A program made the translations under genes and the position numbers. Shown here one piece after another: positions 35,399 through 48,500 of a stretch of 64,000 nt of DNA. How positions within the stretch are numbered: position 1 is the first letter of the stretch; the number at the start of each line of letters is the position of its first letter. Source of the DNA: Angiostrongylus vasorum (Eukaryota; Nematoda; Chromadorea; Rhabditida; Metastrongylidae); contig JADANN010000462.1 of NCBI GenBank assembly GCA_018806985.1, positions 983,501-1,047,500 of the forward strand, in the 5' to 3' direction. The notes beneath the pieces are model-generated. The model saw only the letters and a list, made by a program, of their open reading frames with translations, was not told where the DNA came from and did not search any database.

Positions 35399-36279
35399 AC
35401 ATCCTGGTTGAAAAAAACCTGGTGGCTTACGTAAAGCTGGCAACTTTGGGAAGTCACGTTCATCCAAGTCGCTAGTCAGCCAGCTTATGTATCTTCAGGA
35501 TTTGTAGCTTGTTAAACTTGCACATCTTTTTTCTCTTGCTAAATGCTATTCATTCGACTACATGGTTGCTATGAATGCTTGTGTCAGAGATTTTTCCCAC
35601 TGTTGTGTCTGTTTAAAGCGCACATTTTCAACTTTTTCCCTGATTCGTTTCCTTCTTTTCCATCTTTTTTCACATGGTATTTTATTTAGGTGTCTTAATA
35701 TTTATTCATTTTCTCATTGTATCTTGCGCCTTCAACCGTCCACCAGTCGTTGCCCATCTCCCATGACATGTCCAACCATTGCCAGTAGCGGCAGTTTCGA
35801 GAATTACGATGTCGTCGTGTGGTCTTCCACTTACGCAAGATGGGTCGGCTTTTTCAACTGTCGTTTGTCTTCCAATAACTCTACATTCACCCACTCTCCT
35901 CTCCTTCGGTGGAATTTGTCTACCTACCTGTTATAACGGATCTCCCTCATAGAGGGATCTCATGCCGGTTAGCCTCGAGGCAACGTGGCGCGTTTTAAGG
36001 TGGTGGATAAGAACCACGGACGAAGAACGACGTTTTTTGAAACGCTGGTAGATCCAAGGGACGGACTCCCTGTTTCTGCTATGCCGATTTGGCACGCATA
36101 CCTTCTGTGTTTACGGGGACGTATTCATGCATGCGTGCGTGGGTGTGTTCCCATTTGTGTGCATTGTATTCCACGAGTCGATTCCACGAAAAGCCTGGAA
36201 TTAAGTGACAGGAAAGTGTGCGGGGGGCGAAGACGAGCCGCCTCCACCGAATCAGCTCCTCCGTCTACTCTGGGAGCGA
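35399..36279. other. No gene recognised
   Basis: Pyrimidine-rich at 35520-35720. One open frame from about 35985 runs into the RTE relic and may include its 5' leader. Confidence 0.35.
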
Positions 36280-39090
36280 ATGGTAAGCTACCCGTGAGAA
36301 CATCCAGCCCCACGTTCAGAGCCCAGCAAACCATGCGTCTGGATCGAACGATAAATACCATAAAATAAGTGGGCTTCATTCACTTGACCTTGGAAGAGCC
36401 TTCGAGACGGCAGCGTTGCCTAGGACGATTACGGAGAGGCTCCTGAAGTCCCAGGGCCATTCTAGGCTGTGCAAATAGCAAAGGACTACGGTGACGTTCC
36501 GTACGTATAATGCACGCACACTTGTATCTGAGTTTTTGGTAGAGAATTCGATCATGCGGATAAGAACGGTAGGGTAACACGTCATCGGACCGACTGAGAT
36601 GAGAAGACGCTACCCATTCAACGTCGTCTATGACCCCGAAGAACAGTTGTTCCTCGGAGCATTCTGTAATAGAGTAGTCGGGGGCGTCGGTGTTCTCATC
36701 AACGGGAGTTTGGCCAACATCGATTCAATCGAACAACTAACAACCCGAATCGGACGTTAACGGTTGAGATGTGGATCAATACCGGCTTTAACAATTTTCG
36801 TCGTTTAAGCACCTACATCAAGGTATGACAAAGACGAATTCGAAGCCCTCTATAGGAACATGGGGAAGCCTTAGAGAGAAAAACCATGCATTCTTTAAAG
36901 TCATCAGTGGCGATTTTAACACTAAGATTGGACCCAGAAGGAAGTCACATTGAGACCCATGGATTACAATGGAACGACCAGGGTGAGCGGCTGTCTAAGT
37001 TTATCCTAACCACCAATGCCATTCATGATAACTCGCAATTCCCAGAAGCTCCCAAAGCTAAATTCGTGGAACGAAGTCCAAAAACTAGCACAAACTGGGA
37101 TTTATTCAGCTTGTTAGTGATCTGTTGGGAAGATGTCAGGAATACAGTCGGTTCATTCAACACCACATTAGCGCTTAGGAAGGTGAGAGTTTGAAAGTCA
37201 CCAAGAGACGTCTGTCTCCAGTAACATTCGAGCTGATACGCCTGCATGGAGTTGCAGGAGCTACAGGCAACAGCCATCTTAGCTTCGAACTTGCAAAACA
37301 ATGCAGACAAGCGATAAAAAGAAGGTCTTAAAGAGGGAAGAGCAGCAGTTATGGTCGAAGCCGTCGAGGCTAGGAAAAGCATTCGCAAAGCCCACCGAAG
37401 CTTCGCCAATTACAAGACCAAAATGATTGCACTCCGGCGCCCAGACGGAACAGTTACAGCGTCCAGAAAGGCAATAGAGAAAACTATGCACGATTACTAT
37501 ACTCAGATCTCTTCAATAGCCACATCCTCCTGTCCTCATATGAAATGGGAGGACGGATATACTCGTACCACCGGTTTTCCCTTCCGAAATCTGACATGCT
37601 ATTTCGTCGGTGAGAAATCGAACAGCACCAGGTCCGGACAGTATAAGATCAGAGCACCTGGAGAATCTTCCACCAGTCCTCGTAAACACACTGGTTCGGC
37701 TGTTCACACGTCACCTGTTAGAATGCAAGATTCCCACTCAATGGAAGACCAGCAAGACCGTGTTATTGTTCAAGAAGGATGACATACACGCTGTTAGCAA
37801 CTATCGCCCAATCTGCTTGCTGTCTGTCATCTACAAACTTTTCACTCGAGTCCTATTAAACAGGATTGACAAAACACTGGACGAAGGACAACCATGTGAG
37901 CAGGCAGGGGTTTCGAGAAGGATTTAGCACGGTGGATCACATCCACACGATAACAAGACTCACTGAAGTATTGCAAGAGTACAAAGGACCGGTCTGTTTC
38001 ACTTTCATCGATTTAAATAAAGGTTTTGAAGTTGATACAGAAAGAGTCGTGGAAGCCATGGACAGCCAGGGAGTCGCTACTTAGCATATAAAGATTCTTC
38101 GTGACCTTAGGCAAGGCGATACCATCTCGCCAAAATTATTGACCACAGCCCTCGAAAACGTCATGCGAACACTGGAAAGAGAGTGAAAATCGATGGTCGG
38201 TAATTACACTATCTTTGCCTCGCTGACGATCTCCTTCTTATAACACCAAACATTAGCCAAGCGGAACGAATACATGCTGACTTTGATAACGTCTGTGGAA
38301 AGATTGGTCTTCAACTAAATCTCGCAAAAAACGATGTTCATGGGAAACGGACTGGTTTTTGTACGCCCCATTCACACTCTAACGAGGGTCTATCACGAAG
38401 TGTTCCAACTACGTCTGTCTAGGTTGGTAAGCCGAAATGATGAACGAGTTGGCATCAGAATTTAGTAGGAGGAAGCGACTGGCTTAGAGAGATTTCAAGA
38501 GCATCAAGGATGTAGTGAGAAGAACAAGGATCAAACGATTTTGAGCCAATGTTTTCGACTCCACCATAATTCCTGGCTTAACGTTCGCGTCAGAAACCTG
38601 GTCACTGCGTAAGCATTATAAAAGACCACTCAGCGTTTTAGAATGTGCAGTCGAAAGGAGCATGCTGGGAGTATCTCGTATCACACAGGTGAGGGAACGG
38701 ATCCGAAGCTCTGATGTGCTTCAAAGATCAAAAATCAAAGACGCTGTTATGTAAGCCAAACTGTCGAAAATATAGTAAGCCGGACTAGTAATGCGTTTGA
38801 ACGACGACCGGTGGAGAACAGCCGTTAGCGACTGGATTCCTGGAGATATCAAACGTACTGCGGGAAGACTACCGACCCGATGATCCGAGTCCTTCGTGAA
38901 ACAGAAAGAAGTTATGATGCGAGTCCCTAGAGCGAGCAGAACCCACTGCTGTTACGAGCGATCGGCAGATATGGAAGATTTGCTGGCATCTGCTCAAGTC
39001 ACTCGATCTGCTCAAGTCACTCGATGATCAACTTGACGATACAGCTGACCTTATCAGTCATTATCAATGTGGACAAAGGAGATGACCTAC
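36280..39090 (+). mobile_element. RTE-type non-LTR retrotransposon relic, copy 1
   Basis: Fragments appear in family order across frames: an N-terminal endonuclease remnant (FRTYNARTLVSEF near 36500; GGVGVLINGSLANIDSIEQL near 36680), then reverse transcriptase blocks: RTAPGPDSIRSEHLENLPPV, NYRPICLLSVIYKLFTRVLL, DHIHTITRLTEVL, LRQGDTISPKLL, an ADDL-type catalytic remnant (near 38220), and C-terminal RSKIKDA and DDQLDD. Numerous stops and frameshifts show that it is dead. A 20-bp direct repeat (ATCTGCTCAAGTCACTCGAT) near 38987-39026 sits just before its end. Confidence 0.85.
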
Positions 39091-39391
39091 ATGCTCTAAG
39101 TTCTACGTGATCTTCTCAACGTTTATGAATTAGCGTTGTTCTGATTGAATTCCTCTCAATTCCGAAGAACCCATAAGTCTGCTCTTTATGTGAAATCTGC
39201 TTTCTACGTCTCTACCAATGACACATTTAAAGGTTGAGTGAAAGGTTTTACAAGGGGAAATTATGCTACTAATAAGCCTTGAAGATGTTCTCGATTATGT
39301 TCATGTTCAGTTCATTAGTTCTGTCCATCTCGTGAATCCACAAAAAGGCTTGCATACTTTTATTGATCGATTTCAGTCGCATGTAGAAGTA

Positions 39392-39423
39392 GGGGTGGAG
39401 GGGTGGGGGGAGGGGAAGGAGGG
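39392..39423 (+). other. G-quadruplex-forming run
   Basis: Four or more G-runs of at least 4 are separated by 1-4 bases (GGGG, GGGG, GGGGGG, GGGG, then GGG), fitting the canonical intramolecular G-quadruplex pattern. No gene is close. Confidence 0.8.
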
Positions 39424-41145
39424 CTTCAGATGAACAATCACAAAGTCGGTAAAGTGGAAATTATGATTCCGTGAGAAACACAATGTTGAAAGCATAGGCA
39501 ATGTATACAGACTGTAATGAATTGGCAATCAGAACAGACGAAAGCGTCGGACAAGACCCGACATGGGTCCCCGACCGCAGGCCTTCTGGGCAACGAGTTG
39601 GTGCTGGATGGCTCTTGGTGATCTGCTCGAATGCTGCCATCGGTGTTCTGCCGGGACGTGTGTCATTCGGAACACTAGCCTTTGCTCGTGGTGAGCGATG
39701 CTATGAGTGTTCTGATTCCCTTCTGATCCAAATCTTTTTTAACAAGAATTTCTACTTCGATCCGTTGTTTCTTTTTTCTCCAGTTTTCTTTTATTTTCTT
39801 TCCTCTTTCGATATCTGTTGTTTTTGATTGTGATTTTTTTCGCCGACGACTGAAGCTGAACACCTTGCACCTGTTTCCAGGAAGTCTATAATGTCTGTCT
39901 ATTATTCAAACCAATTTATATTTTATTAAGCTCTGTCATGAGTTCTTTTTTACGAATGCTTGGTTTGTAGATTCTATATATTAGCTTCATCCATCTACCA
40001 TAAAAATGTCTTTTCGTGACATTTCCTGGTATCCATGGAAGCAACGAAGGGTTGCTTAGAAATTCCATCTCAAAATGGCCGTCCAGCGCTGACATCTTTT
40101 TCGGAATGGCGCATCGTTCATGATCCGGGGTTTTTTTTTAAACATCTGGCTTGCATTTTTGACGTGGAACTAGTCATTCTCTGCTTATTTTGCTCTTTGT
40201 CGCCATATATTTCACTCTTATTGATTGCTGACAGCTGGGTGGATGCGAATCGATTCGATTTCAGATGAAATGCTGTGTTGAGTATGTGGACGCAAAGCGG
40301 TGAAAGCTCATCATGCTCGAAGGCAAGTAAAAGAGGTTGAACTTTCCTGGAAGATAATTCGAAAGTTTCTGTTGTTGTCTCTCTGTGTGTCTACTAGTTT
40401 CGGCAACTGATCAAATTATTAAAAATTGCATTAAACTGTGTACTCTTTTTCTTGCTGTTACTAATTATCTATTCCTGCCATTGTTAAAATGCCACGAAGT
40501 TCTCTCAATGAAGGATTGTTGGCTGGTTAGTGGCGATGTTACGTGGCTGGCCGTATTGTGGATATGAGGTTGAGCGAGGACCCAACGCGATTTTGGTACT
40601 TCACCAGAGACTTGGGCCTCAAAGGATGAATTCTATACTTCGGTTTCGTCGGCAGTTCAGACTGATCCAGGAGAATTTCACCTGGAACCCACAGGCTAGA
40701 ATTGAACGAACACAGATGTCTCGATATCTTAAATATCTGTTGGACTCTATCCTTGGTCGACAATCTTCCTCATTCTGCCTCGCCATTGTTCGATGTTGAA
40801 ATTTCGCAATGCAGCAAGTGATGATGTACTTGACCACATAACTTTTTGACCCAACTTTTTGCAATATATACATATTGCTGTTTCTTCAAAGTTGTGTTTT
40901 GTTCATACAGGAGATACTTACTTTCACAAATATGCATGGAGCTCTGGATGTTGTAAATAACTATAAAATTATGTCCTGACTTGCAAAGATCTGCGAAAAT
41001 ACGTAAAAAGAGACCCTAAGCAGTGGAGAGTAGCTGTGTTGGTTGACACCATCGAGGTTGGAAAGAGCAGCCACAATACCTGTTTGAGTTCGTCATCTGC
41101 AAGCCTAAGATTCTCCCCCAGACGACCTCTCACACCCTTCCCAAC
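39424..41145. other. No gene recognised
   Basis: Open frames at 39501-39827, 40035-40268 and 40530-40799 (plus strand) have neither recognisable domains nor matching splice partners. They could include undetected 5' exons of the phosphatase gene, but nothing shows it. Confidence 0.3.
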
Positions 41146-41147
41146 CC

Positions 41148-41533
41148 CAACCACCCAACGGTTTCCGCCTCATTGTGGCTGGGAGGTGTTCCTGGGTGCT
41201 GGGCTGCGATGTACAGCGGGGGGATTCATACGCCCAACAGAGTCTCCCAATCTGAGAAAGAGTCCGGCTTTTCCTTCAGGAAGCCTAGCTAAGAGTAAAC
41301 CAACACCAGGATCGACAAGCATCTTGGTATAAAACTAGTCGCATGATGGCAAATCTCTCTCTGATCCACAAGGGCTGCGACTGCCTCTGGGAAGACCTGG
41401 GGCAGACTTTGGCCAGGCTGACCGCGGGATTTCAGGGAATCACAATGGCTTAACCAGCAAATCTCCGAAAAGTGGAGATTATGCTGGGGCCCGCACAACC
41501 AGTGAGGGCGGGCCATTCAAGTATCAAGTATCA
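41148..41533 (+). mobile_element. S4 short interspersed repeat
   Basis: Full copy from CACCCAACGGTTTCCGCC to the tail GTATCAAGTATCAAATAAG, which shows the short tandem tail most clearly. Confidence 0.75.
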
Positions 41534-42085
41534 AATAAGATTATCTTCAGATGACGTCCCAGACGACACATTCACTGCATGAGAAGTGAAAATATTGAAG
41601 TCCATCCATAATTTCTAGTCTGATCTGTTTGATTGCAATGCCCATCTGCTTCCATGTCAAGGCGGCCGATTTGAGACCACGTGGGTGAAGAACTGCGGGA
41701 TTAACTGCGTACACTTGAAAAAATTACTGTCAGTCATCGTCTACATGCTGGTTCAGATTCCAGACGATTAGATGCAGGACAGGTTTGACAGCAACTACAA
41801 CAACATAGCAATTATTTTATAAAAATAACTGCTGTTGTATATTAAATTGATCCAAAAATTATAATGAGTTTTGATCGGAAACTTGGAATTGCAATGGCTT
41901 AACCCTAGCGTAATTCTTATAAAACAGAATAAGAGGCAGTAGAATCTATACGTCGTTCCAAGCAGATACAAATGTTTTTCTGGTAGATGAAATTGCTCAA
42001 ATTTCGGATTTCACAAATCCGTCGAAGATGTCTTCAACTGAGACGTGGCTGTTGAATATGTTTCCAACTTGTGTTTCAAGGTATA
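41534..42085. other. No gene recognised
   Basis: AT-rich spacer, nothing seen. Confidence 0.4.
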
Positions 42086-42097
42086 TGTAAAAAATGA

Positions 42098-42382
42098 AGG
42101 GCGCGTGTGGCGCAGTGGTCGGAGGCGCCCTGCTGCACATTTATGGGATCGGTCCCCGCGCCTGTGGCCCACCAAGCCTTCCATCCCTCCTGGGTCGGCA
42201 ATTTAGTACCAGGCTTGTCTGGGAGGGCAGCAGCACTGGCTCGATACATCAGTAGGCCACCGCGAGTCATTGTAAAGGCCAGAATATGCATTTAATCACC
42301 TCCAAACGATGCTTAATGAAGTGGAACGCTTGGGTCATCCCTCAGGAATTGATCAACACCGAGAGCTTTTTCCTTATCCTTG
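42098..42382 (+). mobile_element. S1 SINE with target-site duplication
   Basis: Complete copy with head GGGCGCGTGTGGCGCAGTGG, whose GGCGCG can pair with the CGCGCC that follows the B-box region, as a tRNA acceptor stem would. Flanked by TGTAAAAAATGA (42086-42097) and TGTAAAAAAATGA (42383-42395). Confidence 0.85.
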
Positions 42383-42479
42383 TGTAAAAAAATGATAGGT
42401 TGAGCAAAATCTGGTTCCTGAATGCTTTCAGCTGTTTCGACTCAGCCAGTTTTTTTCACGTGATACTCTGCCATTAAGA

Positions 42480-42790
42480 AAAATAGTAATAAGCTGTAAA
42501 TAAAAATTTAAAACATTGTGATTTCAGCTGCAGCTTCAGCTTTTGACGGGTGATTGCTAATGGCACTGTTAGAGCAAGAAAAAAAACAAGTTGAGAGAAT
42601 GGGAAAGAAAAGGCGTCGATGGTGTAGTGGATAACACGCGAGTCCCTGAAGGAGTAATTGTGGCTCGATTCTGACCTAGGGCAGGAGTTTTGCAAATATC
42701 TCAGCATAACTGTGGTTATATTCCATATAACACTCCGTCGTGAAGAAAGTAGTAATAAGCAGTATAAGTAGGTTAGAATATTGTTGTATT
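42480..42790 (+). mobile_element. S2 SINE
   Basis: A-box region GATGGTGTAGTGGATAACAC, B-box region GGCTCGATTCTGACC, body TTTGCAAATATCTCAGCATA. Both ends carry similar AGTAATAAGC motifs. Confidence 0.7.
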
Positions 42791-43917
42791 AAATATGGTT
42801 GGTCGAATAGTATCTGCTAAAAAGTAGCGCCATTTTGTGGCGCAAATTAGGCTTTAGAAATCGTTAGGTGCTCCATCTCGCTCCATACCCTGAACTGAAC
42901 GTCTTTGTTTAGGATCAACTTTTCGTTCTACATAAATCTGCCATGTAAATACGTTTTTGTCGTGTAACGGAAACAAAAGACTTTCTGACGACCCACTCAT
43001 TCAGTTCTTGCTACAAGTTCTTGGTGCCCAGCTATCGAGCTTTATTACCTTTCCTATATCTTTCATTTAACCAAGGATGAGTCGTGATTTCTGGGTTTTT
43101 CTACAATCACACGTGTAGTTTTTGGAGGCCAGCTCCAGTTATCTGCTTCAATTCGTCGTCATCTTCGTCGTCAGCTGCTGAAAGGCGTCGACAACGTTCT
43201 CCGTCATGAGATTCATGAAGACAACACGGACCATGACCTATCCAAGCTCTCCCTGTCTTCTGATGTGCTGCTCAAAGATCAGGAAAATTGAATCTAGAAA
43301 TATCCGTATGTATGTTCTCACGAAGTGCCCTTGTTGAGCTAATGAAAGGTTGGTATAAGTTGTCATCGTTGTTGTTCTTGTTGTTCTTCGATAGCTATGC
43401 CAAGGTCTATAGAAAGTCGGCCTTTTGAGTTATTACGAGTCTAGAAACATTGCGTTTTGAAAAAAGTTGGTCAAGAAGGGTCAGAAAACTCTTGTTGACT
43501 TTAATTTTCAGTTAAGATGGTTAAGAAATGACATAATATTCGAGCGCTGACCTGCCACAAGTGCGAAATGGTCTTCGTGTCTTCTCTATAAGAACATATA
43601 TGTTTCGTCATAGGAATAACACATGTATGCTGTATGCTTAATATTTCACTAAAACACGGCTTCAGGGACGAATGATTTAATAGAGCCACCGACAAAACCT
43701 TTCTTAGATGGTTTGCCTTCATGAAGTCCCGCTCAACTGATGGTATTCAATGCCTCTTGTGAATAAAATTTCAAAAATTACCAGGAATTCACTTGGATCA
43801 CAATTACTTTAGTAGAAAACGTCGTGACAGTGTTAGGCTGCTTTACTTTAGCTGTTGAAAGATCACAACTGACGCCGCTTTTTCTCCGAAATGAATCTTG
43901 CAAATTACTCGGATACG
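42791..43917. other. No gene recognised
   Basis: No supported exon or repeat family. Confidence 0.35.
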
Positions 43918-44240
43918 TGGACAGCCCGTCCTCACTGGTTGTGTGGGCCCCCAGCATAATCACCATTTTTCGGAGATTTGCTGATTAAGCCACTGTGGTT
44001 CTCTGGAATTTCGAGGTCAGTCTGCCCAAAGTCTGCCCCCAGGTCTTCACCACCACAGGCAGTCGCCGTCCTTGTATATCAGAGAGAGATTTGCCACCAT
44101 GCGACTTTGATGCCAGGACGGTGGCGGATCTTGGTATTGGTTTACTCTTGGCAGGGCTTCCTGATGGAGGTGAAGCTCCCCGCTCTACATCGCAGCCCAG
44201 CACCTAGGAACACCTCCCAGCCACGATGAAGCGGTACACC
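43918..44240 (-). mobile_element. S4 short interspersed repeat, reversed
   Basis: Reversed S4: GCCCGTCCTCACTGGTTGTG tail side to CCACGATGAAGCGGTACACCGTTG head side. The head is slightly shortened. Confidence 0.75.
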
Positions 44241-44269
44241 GTTGAGAGGATCTTGCAAATTACTTACAG

Positions 44270-44530
44270 ACAACTCATAGTAATAGTGTCGACATGAGTT
44301 TTCATCAAAAACGCTCAGAAGCGAACGTATTTGCCGGAGCATCTTCTCTTCTTTGTGATTCGACTACAACAAACAACATAGCGAAGCAGTTATTGATTAT
44401 TTTCAGCGATCGATATCGTGTTGATATGCTTGGGCACCGTTCTTTCATTATTCGCCTTGATAGCTCTGTTTCTATTACTAATTATTCGGTGGCGGAACTC
44501 GCGACGGCCGCAGTCTGGAGTCGCCAAAAG
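44270..44530 (+). CDS. Possible upstream exon of the tyrosine phosphatase gene
   Basis: 87 open codons between a TACTTACAG acceptor and an AAAAG/GTAAGT consensus donor, phase 0 at both ends. The peptide includes FSDRYRVDMLGHRSFIIRLD and NYSVAELATAAVWSRQK. Its exit phase does not match the next phosphatase exon, so at least one linking exon would be missing. No domain is recognised with confidence; a faint likeness to the luminal domain of IA-2-type receptors is a guess. Confidence 0.3.
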
Positions 44531-45535
44531 GTAAGTCATCTTTAGAGCAGCTAGTCCAGGGGTTGTACAGCTGTGGAACGCGTTTTCGTCTAGTTGATTT
44601 TAGATTTATCCTGGAGGACATCCTTAGTGAAATCCCGTTGATGGTAGCAAGTAGCCATTTATTGATTGTTTCAGACCCAAAGACAAGTGATTTGTTAGTC
44701 TGTTGTTAACCCCGTCTTCCGACTTGGAATACATTGCAACATCTTGTCCAAGAAACCTGATCAGTAGATCTTCCTCTTTTTTCCCTTAATGTAGTTTTGC
44801 AATTACCTTACATTGCACATTATTTTTCTAACGCAGCAAAGGCACGAATTGCATTAGGTGAGATTGAAATAAACACTTAGAAAACAGCCGAGTTTTCACA
44901 ACTATCGATTCTGCCTCTCCCATTTCTGCATATCGCGGATTGTTGTGCTTCATTGCCATCAGGGACAAGTTTGCACAGTTCCTTTCCCAAACACATTCCC
45001 GCTCTTGAAATGACGTCAACCGAGCTCTTATTTTTCTCATTGATGAAGACGAAGGGACCTGAACGGTACTCGGCAAGCAACCAGTTAACTCATGTCTGTG
45101 ATGTTCTTTCTGTTCATTAATGAAAAAAAATAGCTAGGTACGTTACCCAGTTTTCTACGGTAGCGAGCTTGCGCGGGAAGAAACTGTACAGAATCCTCGC
45201 CGATGCAAAACTAAACTTGCTTCTTGTGGAATCAAAATTTCACTACACAATGTTTGCATGAATATCCCATAAAAATTTTTGACTTTCCTATTGTTTTCCG
45301 AGATTTATTATCCCATATATTAAGTGAGAAGGTAGTCTAATGACGTCCCTGCTTTTTTGCACCTAACGAGAAATAACAGAACAACGGAAGGGTTTCAGGT
45401 CCTTTGGGCATTTCATGGCCCTAACAGAAAATCGGTTTCGTCATGTATGACCGCCGTGGCTAGAAGCCTTCGCTAGTTGTATCATAGTGACATGTTGCCT
45501 TTTAAGGACAGATTGTTTCAGTAGTTCCACTTCAG

Positions 45536-48500
45536 ATACCGTTCTGGCCAACCACCAGTGCTCAGCAATTCTTTGAAAAACGGTGCTGTTACAAATGTGG
45601 TCGTTTCCGCACCTTCAGCGGCCAAGCCACAAGAAGCCAATGCTAATGGAACTGGCCAGCCGGATGTGAAGCCGGCCGATCTGTCTACGGATTTAGTCGT
45701 AGGCATGTTGGATAAGAGTGCCGAGATCAATACTGATGGTGAAATCCATGAATGTCGCGCTTCACACTCTATCAAACGACCGCACAGGTGAGCGCAAATC
45801 GAGAGTAGTTTTGATGAATTCGCCTAGCAGACATGATATACAAAAACTGTAGAAGTTTCCAGTTTATTTGGCTGAACGGAGGTCTGTTTGTTTCCCACTT
45901 TACTTTACTGGAGTTACCAACCTGCACAAAAACAGCCTGTGATAAACGATCATTGTTCCAGCTTTCTAAATATCTTAGGGGTGTCATTTTCTTTCTGAGT
46001 GGTTGTATTATTCCAATCACTTTGTTTTCCGGATTGGAATATATTGCAACGCATTAGGTCACTTTTCTTCAGTATTTTCAGTGAGAACGTGGAGTGATAT
46101 AGAGTTTTTAGGCCATCCAAGATCAGTCTTTCACCAAATCTTGCCAAAGCTGCTCAAGTTGAAGCTGTCCAGACGTAAGCGTTAGTCAGAAAAGTTTCCT
46201 TTTAGGTTTTAATCATTTGAAATTCGACTTGACCATAGCGTATAGACTTTAGGGTATTATATTATTATATATCAAGTGAGCGCGGCGTTTCGGACACGTC
46301 CCTAGATACCTCGTCGGGAATGATATGTTTGAGACGTGTTTTTCATGGTTCCACTCATTGGTATAAGGCTCACAAAGTGATTAGGAGTCTAATAGCTTTA
46401 ATCTTATCTGCCATGAAAACTGGTGGGATGGTTTCTTCTTTAGTGGACTTCCATATGGGAACAAGAAAAAGCCACAACTATTGGAACTCATATAAATTTT
46501 GCTTTAAAATGCTTTAAAATTCTGAATAGGAGAGTGTGAAATGTCTTTGACTGTTTACAGGGAACACAGTGTCGACAATTTCATTGAGGATCTCAGGCGA
46601 ATCCGCAATGCCAACGGCTCAGTGCTTTATGAGGAGTTTCAGGTTCCTTTTCTAGCCACCCTTACTGTTTCTTCATCATCACGTTCGAGTTCACGTTGTA
46701 ATTGTCAGATTCTCGAAGCGTGGGATTCAGCAAGGGAGAGGAGTTGCTGCGCAGCGGAAGATGCTAAAACTCGCAATCGTTTCGCTGATATTTTGCCATG
46801 TGGGTTGAATCCTGCTAGTTGAGTATGCTACATAATAGTTGAATGTAATATAATATGGGTTCGTTAGGGGCGCGTGTGACACACTGGTCGGAGGCGCCCT
46901 GCAACAGACACGTGGAACTGATCCCCGCGCCCATGGCTCACCAAGCCTTCCATCCCTTCGTGGTCGGCAGATTGGTACCAGACTTGTCTGGGAGGATAGC
47001 AGCACTGGCTCGATACATCGGTAGGCCACCGCGAGTCATTGTAATGGCCAGATATGCATTCAATCACCTCCAAACGATGCTTAATGAAGTCGAATGCATG
47101 GCGCATCCCTCAGGAATTGATCAACGCCGAGAGCTTTTTTTTTAATGGGTTTGTTATACTAATATAACTTTCAGAAAATATGCCCAGAACTCTTGGTCTC
47201 AAAATTCCAGTGTTTTAGCGTGCTTTGCTTGAGTTTTCTAGCTAACAATGAGTAACAGCTTAATGGGTAATATGAATTGTTAAGATATGAGCAACAAGCG
47301 AAACCACAGGTGTGCTTCGAATTCGCGATTATCCTTTCCCGGGACTCACGTATTATCCACTGCACCAGCGTTTGCCTTTCCTCTTAGCCAGTTTTTACTC
47401 TAACGGTGCTATCATGGCGCCTGAAAGTATATTCGTGGATTTGAAATCCACTTGAGGTTCCATGTTTTGTTCATATCACAACATCCTTGTGTTTATGGAT
47501 ACCGCGCGTAATACTTCACTTAATAGTCTGTTTGGCTCGCATATTTTCAACAGCAAGTGGTTCAGCTTGCTAGTTGTTTAAACGAATCGACGGCCAAGCT
47601 CCTGCTGACGAGGGACGCCAACGCCGCCGACTCTTCTATTATCGCATGTTCCGAGGAATAGTTCGTCGGAATCATCGACGACGTTGAATGGGCGGTATTT
47701 TTTTCATCCCGGCCAGTTCGACGGTACCATACCTGGTCTTCTCAACCTGCTTCATTAGCTCCTCAATATCTTACTTTGTGGTGTTGGAAAAAGATAGTCG
47801 ACAATATTGGCGATTTTCTAACTTGCCGTCAGAATTTCGACTTCACCGATGTTTCGTGAAGTCTTCTTCTCCCGAAGTTTGTTTATTACGTTGCAATGAG
47901 TTGTCATTTTTATCTTACTGAGCTGATGAGGGGACGGATCAAGATCTAATCACAGGCAGATGAGGATACCGGCATATTTGCACGACTTCAAGCATAGTGG
48001 TTAGTGATGCAGTCCATCAGGGAAGCGAAGGCGCTTCCACCCTACCACTTCCACCCTCTCCCAAAGCTCTCCTCAAACCTACATGGAAAAGATTTAGGTC
48101 GGCTATCCACAAGATTGCAAGGAGAATCAACTCGACCGGCATTCTACGACATGCATAGAGAAGGCGAAATCTTCAAGCATCAGCCGAAACAACACACAAA
48201 ACGTTCGAAAACCTTTGTGGACGATAAATGCGAGGAAAACGAATCGAATGCAAGAAGTGTTGGGATTCGAATAGTAGATGTGATGACGGGTCATATGATG
48301 CATGGGTTTATCTATATCTCAAAACCATAGTAAAATTCTGCTTTTCTAGTGAGCATAAACATGCTGGAAGCATTTCCTAAAGCTGTAATTCTGTTGTGAG
48401 GACTCAAGATCTCATAGTGGACAATTCAACCAGTTGAACCCAAAGAAGGAATTATAACTGGAACAATAACTTCTCACTTTTGGAATTGCTTCGTCGCTTC

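Noticed and set aside
46727..47145. Overlapping open frames on both strands with recurring peptides such as [20 protein letters not shown]
   Set aside because: The same peptides recur at each S1 copy in the window; they are SINE sequence, not genes.
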